Assembly: GCF_963422355.1 (NCBI RefSeq)
Contig: NC_085086.1
Location: forward strand, 9,531,936-9,595,935
Direction of reading: 5' to 3'
Length of the DNA: 64,000 nucleotides
Source of the DNA: Corticium candelabrum
Taxonomy: Eukaryota > Porifera > Homoscleromorpha > Homosclerophorida > Plakinidae
Shown: positions 14,901-26,900 of the stretch, piece by piece
How the letters are laid out: the number at the start of each line of letters is the position of its first letter
How positions within the stretch are numbered: position 1 is the stretch's first letter
Notes under the pieces: generated by a model
What the model was told of the DNA's origin: nothing
What the model saw: the letters and a program-made list of their open reading frames with translations, nothing else
The model's database searches: none
Translations under genes and position numbers: made by a program

Positions 14901-17900
14901 ACTTTCCAAACAAAGTGAAACAATTTATTACCTGTCAACGTAAGAATATAACATTTACGTGTTAGCTTACTATATATATTGAGTGCATTGTATCTTTTAG
15001 CTAAGTATTGTAGAAAACCTGTCGTTGAAAGTAACTGTACTCTGGTGTCAAGGAGCTTCCATTATCCAAGCAAAGTGATGTTTGACCGCAAATATGGATA
15101 CTGCGTTGTTGGCAGTAATATCTCTCAATGCAATTCACAAGGACTTTGGTCAAAAGCGTCACCAACCTGCAAACGTAAGATATAATTTTGATTGATTGAA
15201 CGAACAGTTTAAATAACAGCTGGAAATTGGCGCAAACAGATTGCCTCTGACTGAACCACATTCTTACATACATAATCAAATTCTATGTGATTCGGCTTAA
15301 AGCGCGCAAATAGGCGTAATCGAGTTTGAAACTATGCGCGTCCAAGAGATAAGTTTTTCAAAATTGACGATTCAAGTAACATAAAAAATTACATAAAATG
15401 TTATCATAAACTGAAAAATGGCTTTAGTAATTTAGTTTGAGTACGCAATTGCAAATGTCATTGCTTGAAAATTTTCCTTTTTTTACTATAATAGTTAGAT
15501 CATAACCCTGAGCAGTATAGCCACTCTAAATTCAACAATTATTATAAGTTGTTATATGATCGTTCTCAAAGCGCACACATACCGAAAAAAATAATTTTAG
15601 ATTTTTAAAAGTAAAGTTTCTATAACATAATTGCACCGTAATGTTCTTCTGGGTTATTGCATCCGGGTTCGAGGACCAGATTCGGGGCTTGTACATATGA
15701 CATGCGAAGTGATTACGAAGTCGCTTTAGCGCAAGTGAAATAGGTAACGCAAAATACTCGAACGTGTACTGCGGTTAGAATGGTTGGAAGATGTGTAGCA
15801 CCCCTGTGCTATAGCACGGTGAGAGAAGTTGTGAGGCTCTTTCAGTTTCCGAAGACCACGAACAAAGACGAAGTGGGCGGAACAACAAACAAACCAGAGA
15901 TCGCTGGGAAGCCCCAAGTGATTCTTCCGTGTGCGTAGTCGTTATTTCGAAGCAGAAGCCACGACTGTCCGAGCTATTTAGTTAATTAATTAAGGCTACC
16001 GGGCGCCGAAATTATGACGAATACCGTGCATACCGATTGAGATAGTGCAAGGGCTAAGCAGTTGGACAACCAAGTAAGATGAGATTGGCATACGAAAAAT
16101 GTAAAAGAAAGACAGTAGGTTGTATTTAGACTTTACAGAAGTGTACATATAGTGATGAATTAATTAAATTGATCTAGCTCTATGAGTCACTAAAAAATTT
16201 GTACAGTGGTACAGAATCTTTTAATTTCTGACAAAAGGCATGATAGCCAGTTTAAACCATCTTGCTAATTGATATTAAGAAGTATATCCGTATATCCCGT
16301 GTGCAGCACAGAAATCCATTGTTGAAGTCAGCATTATTGATAGAATTAATTTGTATTGTTTCTCATGAATTGGAAGAGGATGAGTTCTAGGCAATGTCAT
16401 AGTGCTGCTGTTTGCAGTCCTCAGAACCCACACATTTAGAGGAAGATGCCAAAGTATCCTGGGTGTTCAGTGATGCAGTTTCGTAAAGTATGTCCTGGCA
16501 ACACCCTCAATGATGACAAAAGAGGTCAGCAAAAACAAATACATGTAGTTGTACATCTAAACAAAATTCCACTACATGACTTGTAATATTAGCCTAAACT
16601 GTTTAATACCACGATAAATCAAGTAATCGTTCGTTTTGCTTGTCTTCGGGTGCTACAAGCGATGACGTCTCAGTGACGAAAGGTTCAAAGCTGGACAACC
16701 CCACCTATTCTTTGGCTTCTTTTTCGTCGTCTCCCTAGCCATTCTCCACATCACCAATATCTACTCCATACGGTACTGAAGGTTCTACGCACACAGACCA
16801 TTTCAAATCGTCATGCAACGACGATTACCGAGGCTGACGTAACCGTAACAATGGTGTTTTTGCCCACTAACGATTGTACCTCTTGAAGATGATCGAGCAA
16901 AGATTTCTTAAGATCACGGTAGCCTCATCACTAGAGCCGCTTGCTCTGTCGCGTTCACTGCCTGAGCTAGTCATCGAAACGTTTTGCCCTAACGCGACAT
17001 CCGTTCTCACTGTTACGTCAAATGTAGAACAATGCCCCTGTTATCGGACACCGTCAATCATCGGACAGCCGTGCAAGAAGCAAACAAAGTAAGACTGAGC
17101 TTTGCTGAAGCCTAGTGTAAGAAGGATTAGTAAAGACTGTGATTCCAGACGCCGGACTTCCGAACGCTTGAAACGGTTATTCTAGGACGGTAAACATGAT
17201 CCTTCTCTGCGACCCTGTTCATGGGCAACTAGCATCATTCATCGAACACGATCTTCCCCATGACATAACGCAAGACCATTCTGTAACTACGCACCTGAGA
17301 TAGTTTTACTGGTAACTAGCTAGCAAAACTATACTATCACTGTCTCCGTTTGCTAATCTCCAGAAGAGATTGCGCATGGTCATAGAGTCGAGGTAAAGCC
17401 CCTTTCGTCAGACTGTTGTTTTTTCTTTGCAGCAGAAGTCTGCAGGTAATAATGTCATGAGAGTTGGAAATATCGTGCTGCCCCAAATTCGTTTTACCTT
17501 TATTTGACTCAGCAACGGTTAAGCTTGGATCACAATACACTTCGCGTCGCGTAGCGTCAAAAGAAGCCGTTTCCGAGTCAACGCGATGCGACGGGCTGGA
17601 ATAGAAAAAATATTATCCAACACGTCGCTTTGGAAACGGGCACCTTTGACGCAACGCGACGCGAGGTGTATAGTGAACCACTCTTTATAAAGGAGAATAG
17701 CTGAATAATCTACGCTGACAAGCTCACTCTGTTAGCATCTATAATAAGCACAGGTGGTAAAATCAAAGTGTGTATTACAAATAAGAACACAAAGAATGAA
17801 TCAATAGTCAGCAATTGATTGAACCATCCGGGCAGTCACATTTACCGGTCTAGTCATGCAGGTGTCAATTGCTATGCAATATATTACACTACTTCCTTTT

Positions 17901-20900
17901 AAGCTAGGCTCATTCTAGAGCCTAATATTGCAATCGACCTGGTGGAAGTTGAACCCCTCGAGCATATCAAGCAACACTCTGGCTTGGTGGATCTTCTGAG
18001 AGAATAAAGTGGCGCATTTGAGATGGACACCATTGCTTGCTTTTTCCTTGGTGCTGCAGAATCTGCTCGCTGTAGTTGAATTCTGCGACAAATGCGATTT
18101 ACATGAACGAATATTTATCTTTCGACCATTTACAATTTCCAGCGTAACTGGACTTCTAACTGACTGCACAATCCAACCTCCTTTCCATTGTGGATCTAAC
18201 TTAACTGTAGTTGGTATTGACAGCCAAACAGTGTCACCTGCTCACTTAGTTTCACGAAACCTTTAATCTTTGCCAGCTTGCGTTTAAGATGAGCTTGATA
18301 GGATTCTGGTTCAAACGCTGTTTCTGGTTGTAAGCTATTGGTTTGAGATGCTCTTCCAATAATTAGACCAAATGGTGACCTACCAGTAGAAAAATGTGCT
18401 GTTGTTCTAAACGCATACAAAACCAATGACAGATGACACTGCCAGTCATGCTGTTTTGGACATATTCGTAAAGCATTTGAAATAACGATCTTTCAGTGAC
18501 TCTACAATCGCAATCCTTGTGGGTGATAAGCTGTATTTTTAGACTTTCCTATGCCAAATACATCCAACGTTTGTCGCAAGCACAAGGTATCAAAAATTTT
18601 GCCCTTGATCTGAGAGAATAAACTCAGCAATTCCAAACGTCGAAAATAATTGCATTGACTCCGATTTAATACAAGAAGCTGTTTGTTCTTTTAACAGAAT
18701 GGCGTCTGACCACTTGGTAAAATAATCATGTATGACTAAGAGGTATTTGTTTCCTCTTGACCGAGATTAGCAACTCAAAAATGGCAAATAAAACATTTTG
18801 CCATGGTGGTCCAATTAGCAAATTATATCAGTGGAGCCTTCTTGGGAGCCGGAAGTTTCGTTCTTGACATCTATAGCACTCTCGATACTACATTTCAACA
18901 TCTTTGTTCATTCCAACCTAGTAGGCTAACGGTTGCAGTTTGCCAAATATCTTCAAACCTCCTTGAGGTCCAGCCCTAGGAGCATCATAAGCATGTCTTA
19001 ATGCTTGTTGGTGGAAAATATCTGGTAAAATTAAAACTGTAATTGCATTACTCATTGCTTAGTGTTATGACATCTACAGATAACACCATCTACAAATGTC
19101 AATTGCGGCCACAATGGAATATATCTCTGCACAACTGAAGAAGATGAATTAGAAGGTGGCTCTAAGTGTGACATACGTTTACACAGTTGAGAAATAAGTA
19201 GTTCACTCGCCTGAGCCTAATACAACCTATCTCTTGACAAACAATGTGATACTCTAGTCAACGAACCTGATTCATCTTTCGAAATACAGGTACAGAGGGA
19301 GATAAAACAGCTGCATTGACATTCTGCAATGATGGTTTATACTCAATCTCAAATTTATACTCTTGTTAAGCTAATTTCCAACGATAGAGCATTCTTTCGG
19401 TTTTTTGTTTTGACAACAATTGCAGAGGAGCATGATCAGTATACAACTTGATTGACCGTCAAATTTAGTAATGTCAAAACTGTTTAGTACCAAATACTAT
19501 TGCCAAGCACTCCTTTTGGATCACACTGTAATTTTTCTTCGCTTTGGTCCAACTCCTACTTGCGTAAGTCACTACTCGATTGTCTTGTTCCAGCACACAC
19601 CACAATCCAGATTCACTCGCATCTGTGCGCAACACAAATTGGCCAGCATTCGCGTGAAACTGTGGGTACGCCAAGAGAGAGACAGTACTCAGAGCTACCT
19701 TTAGCTGTTTATACTTCCTGACATTCTGCCAACGGCATTTAGGGTACTTGTTTGTGTGTGAGCTAATGTAGTGGTGCTGCAATGTCAGCAAAATGATAAA
19801 TGTATCTCCGGTAATATGATGCAATTGCTAATACCGACGTAGCTCTGCTAAAGCATTCGGAATAGCCCAATTCCTCACAATGTCTATTTTATCCTCATTT
19901 AGAAGCGTTTCCTTGACCATAAATACATGTCCCAGATATTTCACTTCATGTTTACCAATGCAACATTTGTGTTCTCGTAATGTAAGACCAGACTTCCGTA
20001 AACGACAAAAAACTTCTTGCAGATGATTCACATGTAACTAAACGTTTGTCATATAAATGAGAAGGTCGTCCATACATGCAGTAACAAAGGGAAGATCGCG
20101 GAAAAGTCTGTTCATCAATCGCTGAAATGAGCTAGGAGCACCTGTCAGTCCAACCGGCAATCTTTTAAACAGGAAGAAGCCTAAAACTGATACAGAGCAA
20201 AACGCAGTTTTGGATTGATCTCAATTATGGACAGTATTCGCCACTATCCATATTGCAAATCAAGACTAGTAAATACTGTGGATCTGGCCAAACGATCTTG
20301 TACTGCATCTACAAGTGGTAGAGGATAGGCATCCTTAGAAGTTCTTTTGTTATTTTCTCAATAATCAACAACAATCTAAGTTCACCTGATTTCTTTTTAC
20401 AAATACTGCTGGTAACATCCATGAAATAGTGATCTCTTCTATGGTGCCTTGTGCTAACATATCTTTGATTTGAATTTCAACCTCATTGCGATAATGGGCA
20501 GGTATCCATCGAGATAGAAGTCATATTGAGGATTTAGACGTAGGAATATATTGACATGCTAGAGAAGTCAGTCCAGGCACTGTTCTGAAAAGATCTTGAT
20601 TGTCTTGGATGATTAGAGATAACGTATACTTTGAACATGTTGGTAACTCAGAGTGATAGTTATCAACAAAGAATGGTATTGCGCACTCATCAACAACATC
20701 CTTTTCACAATCGTCACCATTTACTAATGCAGACACACAATGTTTGTTATTTTGTTGAGGTTTGAGCAAGAGTGGTATCCCTGACGTCCTTGCCTTTACA
20801 GAAATGCAAGCTGCTGATTGACAGTTTTGACGTCCTACGTTGAAAGGTGTTAATGAGAAGTCATGAACTAAACCATTTTCCTGCTAAAAGTCAACACCAA

Positions 20901-23900
20901 GAATCGCCGAAACAATGACCCTATCAATAACCACAAAGTCGTGGCTTATTCTCTCTTTGTCAGCTGCACCACAACAGCAACATAGTGTAGAGTAGTGGCC
21001 CGGCATATCCGGGGAACAGCAGTTGTGTAGCCGGGTACTGTACTTGTGCAACGGACGTGAGACTGGAAGTCTAACAGAGTATTACCGTGAGCACACAACA
21101 CTGGCGACGAGGATGGTCGATCAAGAACCACAAGCCAGCAACGGCAGAGCACAGATAGCAGACGCACCCCGTGGACCACTGCTAGGGAAGCCGAGTCGCT
21201 ACGTTCCGGGAGGAGATTGGCCAAGCTATACGGAACAGATGGATTTCTTCTTCGTGGCTAATGGTGTGTCAAACGCGCAGCACAAGAAAGCAATCTTGCT
21301 GACGAATGTTCCCACAGAAACATTCCAATTGATCAAGGACCTGTTGGCGCCAACACCACCTAGCGACGGCGGCGTCACATATGAACAGATCGTACAGGTG
21401 GTAAAGGACCACGTCAAGCCCGAACAATCTCCTCTCGTGAGTCGTTATGAATTTGACACTAGGGTGCGTAAATCTACGGAGTCGGTGAGTGATTTTGTCA
21501 AAGTCCTCAGGCACCTAGCAGCAAAGTGCAAATTCCACGATGACCAAAGAAATGAGCGTCTCAGAGACAGATTCATAGCGGGTATCAAAGATGATCGGAT
21601 GTTGAGGACGCTATTAGGAGAGACGTTGACTGACCTTACGTTTGACAAAGCCGTACAACGTTGTGTGGCAATGGAGCAAGCCAGTAGGGATGTGGAGACG
21701 CTCAGAGGAGAGGCAGGACTCCAACCACGACTACACGAAGGCACGGTCGGGATGGCTGAGGTTCATCAAATGACAACGGGATCAACCACATGTTATCGAT
21801 GCGGAGGAGCACATGAAGCCAGAGAGTGTCGATTTAGAACAGCTACATGTTTTCGTTGTCAAAAACAAGGACATGTACAAAGGATGTGCAGGACCAAACC
21901 AGGTCCAAGAAAAGAAGTCCAATCTGACAAGGGACCAATTCGGAAGGAAAATAAGAAGAAACCAGCGATGAAATGCCTGGAAGCATGGGAGAAGGAGGAA
22001 CATAGTGAGAGTGACAGTGACTTGTACAACTTGTTCAGTCTTGGAAGAAACCACGCCATGGAGGTACAGGTGCAAATTGAACGGAAACCCATTGTCATGG
22101 AATTAGACACTGGGGCGGCCGTATCAGTCATAAGTCATGAGGAATACAAGAGGAAACTAAGACAGCAGGTCTCCATCAAAGAGACAGATCTGTTGCTGCA
22201 CACGTATACTGGAGAGACCGTCAAACCAATGGGAGTGTGCACAGTGAACGTAGAACATAATCACCAGAAACAACAGTTGCCCTTGTATGTACTACCCGGA
22301 AAAGGGCCAGCTCTTTTGGGACGAGAATGGCTGAAAGCCATCCGACTGCAATGGTCACTCCTCCATCTGAACGCAACTCAAGAACTAGAAGACCTGCTAG
22401 CACGACACCCCAATGTGTTTGGATTGGGGTTGGGGCGCATGAAAGGCATCAAGGCCCGAATAGCGTTGCGGAGTGACAGCACACCACGTTTTTGGAAGGC
22501 AAGACCGGTGGCTTTCGCGAGGAAGAAAGCCGTGGAGCAAGAACTAGATAGGCTGGAGTCTGAGGACGTGATAGAACGGGTACAGCACAGCGAGTGGGCG
22601 GCGCCAATAGTTACTCCTGTCAAGAAAGGAGGCAACGTTCGGATTTGCGGCGATTTTAAAGTGACCGTTAACCCACAGCTAGAGATAGACACCTACCCAC
22701 TTCCTCGAATTGAGGAGATTTATGCAGGCTTGGGAGGAGGGAAACACTTCACAGTCATCGACCTGAAGCAAGCCTACTTGCAAATGGAGCTGCAAGAAGA
22801 CTCCCAGTTGGCAATGACCATCAACACCCATAGGGGCCTGTATCGGTTCAAGCGCCTACCGTTCGGAGTAGCTTCAGCCCCAGCAATATGGCAACGAGCG
22901 ATGGAACAAGTTCTGATGGGAATACCGGGCACCAGATGCTACCTGGACGATATCATCATCACGGGCCACACCCTAGAAGACCACTTGACCAACTTGGAGA
23001 TGGTTCTTCATCGGCTGGAGGAGTATGGCTTGAAGGCTAACAAAGAGAAGTGCAAGTTCTTGAGCGATTCCGTAGAATATTGTGGCCACATAATATCGGC
23101 GAAAGGTCTACACACATCGGAAAAGAAGACACGAGCCATCACTCAGATGCCAGTACCATCTAGTATTCAACAGCTGAGGTCTTTCCTTGGAATGATCCAA
23201 TATTACGCCAGATTCTTGCCAAATCTGTCGACGGAGCTTGCACCTTTGCATGACCTGTTGAAAAAGGACGCCCCGTGGGAGTGGGGTGAAGACCAGGGAA
23301 AAAGCTTCACCAAGGTCAAACAGATGTTGTTGCAAGATAGGATTCTCACACATTTTGATCCTGGGTTACCAGTAACACTTGCTTGCGACAGTTCATCCTA
23401 TGGACTAGGCGCAGTCCTTTCACACATGTTTCCGGACGGTAGCGAACGACCCATCGCATATGCTTCCCGTTCTCTAAGCGGGGCGGAGAAACAGTATGCG
23501 CAAATAGAGAAGGAGGCGCTTGCACTTTACTGGGGAGTAAAGAAATTCAGACTGTATCTGGAAGGGCACCGGTTTACACTGATCACCGACCATCAACCAC
23601 TGAAATTTATTTTGAGCCCTGACAAGGCTATTCCAGTCACCGCTGCAGCTCGACTACAACGCTGGAGTTTGTTTCTGGGAGCATTTACATACGACATCCA
23701 GTACCGGCCAACAGGGCAACATGCCAACTGTGATGGACTATCACGACTACCTGTGGATGACGAGATTCCAGATCGAACAGATGATACAGCCATTTTTTAC
23801 AATAGCATTGTGGATACTTTGCCGGTTACAGCAAAAGATATTGAAAGGGCAAGCAGACAAGACCGCCTCATATCTCAGGTCATGGAGATGGTGCAGCAAG

Positions 23901-26900
23901 GAGGGCAGTCACTGGATACAGAAAAGGAACTGATCCCGTTCAACAGGAGGAGAAACGAATTGATTACACATCAGGGGGTCCTGATGTGGGGATCTCGAGT
24001 GGTGGTACCAACCAAGCTTAGAGCAAGGGTGTTGGAAACCTTGCATGAGGGCCATCCCGGGATGGTGAAAATGAAGGGTTTAGCTCGGTCATTCGTGTGG
24101 TGGCCGGGCATAGATGGAGACATTGAAAGAGAGGTTCGACACTGTGTAGGATGTCAAGAGAATGCGAGGACACCTGGTAGAGGGCCGCTCCATAGATGGG
24201 AGTACCCAGCTAAACCTTGGCAGAGGCTGCACGTAGATTTTGCAGGACCCCTCGACGGACAGATGTATCTTTTGGTCATCGATGCATACAGCAAATGGCC
24301 TGAAATTTTTTCCATGAGAAGCACCGTGGCTGAGGAGACAGTGGCAACTTTGCGGACATTGTTTGCTCGGTTGGGCCTACCTGACCAAGTAATATCAGAT
24401 AACGGTCCACAGTTTACATCAGAGTGTTTCAGAATGTTCATGTGCAAGAATGGTATTCGACATGTCACGGGGGCACCATATCATCCCGCGACGAATGGTC
24501 AGGCGGAGCGTTTGGTGCAATCATTCAAGAGAGCCATGAAAGCAGAGAAAAGGGAGAGAACAGCACAACACAAACTGGATAGGTTTTTGCTTTCATATCG
24601 GAACTCCCCTCAGGCCACTACGGGACAGAGTCCGGCTCAGCTTTTGTTGGGTAGAAACATCAAGTCAAGACTGGACTTGGTTAAACCAAGTGTGGAACGG
24701 GAAGTCAACAGCAAACTGATACAAAACGAATATCGTCCGCCAAAGGGTTTTGCCAAAGGACAAGCGATCTGGTTTAGAAATTACCATCTGGGCCCCAAGT
24801 GGCTTGTCGGAACCGTCGAGGAGCAAACTGGACCGGTGTCCTACAGAGTGGCAACGCCTACCAGAACACACAGGTTACACGCGGACCAAATGAGATCAGG
24901 GCCACATCATGAGGGAGTCCCTAGCAAGGATACAGGTTCAAAGACAGAAGAGGTAGCGTTGTCTCAGCCATTACCAGGGCGAGAGCCAGTAACTGGGCAA
25001 GAGGGGGAAACACAGACACAACAAGAAATGGACAGCAGACAGGAAGCTCCTAACGAATGTCAGATACCAGAGCCACCCACACCAGTACCAGAAGGAGGAA
25101 ATGCCACATGTACCAGGTCAGGGCGGAGAGTACTACCACCCGCTCGCTTGGCAGAATATGTTACGGACTATGCAAAGTGATTGGTTGTTTTAGCACTAGT
25201 TTTAGCGCTGTTGGGTTGCGTTGTTTCAGAATAGCACAGGGGGTGTAGAGTAGTGGCCCGGCATATCCGGGGAACAGCATTTGTGTAGCCGGGTACTGTA
25301 CTTGTGCAACGGACGTGAGACTGGAAGTCTAACAGAGTATTACCGTGAGTACACAACACATAGTCCCGAACAGGAATCTCATCTCCAGAAAGCTGTCAAA
25401 GTCGCCGTTGTAAAATAGGCCGTATCTTCACAAATTTGATACCTTGGAAAGCAAATCTTTTTCAAACAGAGAAACAGAAGATTCCGAGTCTTACATCGTA
25501 ACTGTAGCAACACCTCTCACATTTCCCGTATTAGTGGCTGCTTCAGCCTTGGTAGCAGCCACAATAATGCAATCATGGCGTACCATTTCCCTAGGGAGCG
25601 ACTGTCGGCCCTTGCAGAAACTTCTTGACCGTTTCCCTATTGACAGTACCTAGCGTAATAATACATTTTACCGCAAGAATAGCTTCGTTGACTCCGCCTA
25701 CTCAAAGACAGTTCTAGACATTTGCTTTGCGTGTGACCAACTTTATTGAATTTAAAGCATCTAACTCTCGAAGACTTAGCTTATTTGCCGTCTACTGCAT
25801 TCAGGAGTGCATAGTGGTCCGTGACCCTTCCGGCCATTTCAATTTTTAATTTTCAAATTTCAATTTTCATTTTCTATTTTTCCTTTTTCAATTTTTTGTC
25901 AAAAGTTTTCAATTATTTTGCTGAAAAAATTAACTCGGCAAGTAAATTTTTAATTTTTAATTGTTGATTTTCAATTTTGATTTTTCATTTTTCGTTGTTC
26001 TATTCTCAAGTTTCTATCTTTGATTACATTTGGTTGAGTTAAATGTCAAAAGAATTGAACGCAGCAAGAATGAAAATTGAAAACAGCCTTGTTCGAATTA
26101 CGCAGCAAGGAGTCTGGTTTAACGCGTGCCCTGGTCATAACTCAACGCAGTAGGGAGTCATTTTTCATTCCAACGCGTGCTGCTGATTGGAAGGGCGTAG
26201 GGGCGGAGTGAATCTTCGACGACTTCCGCCCTAGGACGATCTCTTGCAATTTCCGCTCTAACGAGAAGGGAATCTCCCTCTCTCCAAAAAATAATCAATC
26301 TCAGGTGCGATCAGCCATTGCTGATGAGCACAGTACATATGCATGGTTCATGAATTAATCTATTACCACATATAGCAACAATGTAGCTAGATCTAAAACT
26401 CAACAAATTTAGTAACTGTACTAAAGTCGCTCAAACTCAACTAGGCTCAATTAATTAACTACCATGCATTTTATTCAGTAGACACCGCAACTAGAAACAA
26501 AGATGCTCGGTTTGCTGTTCTACACACGCGCGTCTACGTACAATTCAATCAACTTAAGGCCTGTCCACACTAGACCAGAACCAGAATGGATTGCGATCGG
26601 ATAGGGATAGCGAGCATCCACACGATACCTCCGCCCTATTTCGCTATCACGTGACTGATGACCGATGTGTATGTGAGGTTTCTTTGCTTGTAGAAAGCGT
26701 TGATACAGCGACGTAAGGTGAGCGATAACAAAGACGAGTGAGGAGTGCTAGATGTTCCAACTACACGCGTAGCGTACGTGAAGGTAACGTCCACTATTTC
26801 TAATTGGATTCAACCGATCGCGATCGGATCGCGATCGAATCCACCTCGCGATGTGGATCGGACGGATCGCGATCCCATCGCGATCGAGTTGCAAGTGTGG

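Larger units (their letters stand above)
20981..25363 (+). mobile_element. Young, apparently intact Ty3/gypsy element 'A'
   Basis: A complete LTR retrotransposon: 5-bp target duplication CATAG (20981-20985 and 25359-25363), LTRs of 115 bp each (TG...CA) at 20986-21100 and 25244-25358, a tRNA primer site at 21102-21116, one uninterrupted gag-pol frame, and a short purine run just before the 3' LTR (about 25236-25243). By eye the LTRs differ at two of 115 positions. The unoccupied target CATAG survives in the sister copies at 10884-10888 and 59889-59893. It is inserted into gypsy B in opposite orientation. Confidence 0.95.

Noticed and set aside
21269..24871. Several minus-strand ORFs of 60-104 codons
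   Set aside because: All are antisense shadows of the gypsy A gag-pol frame.
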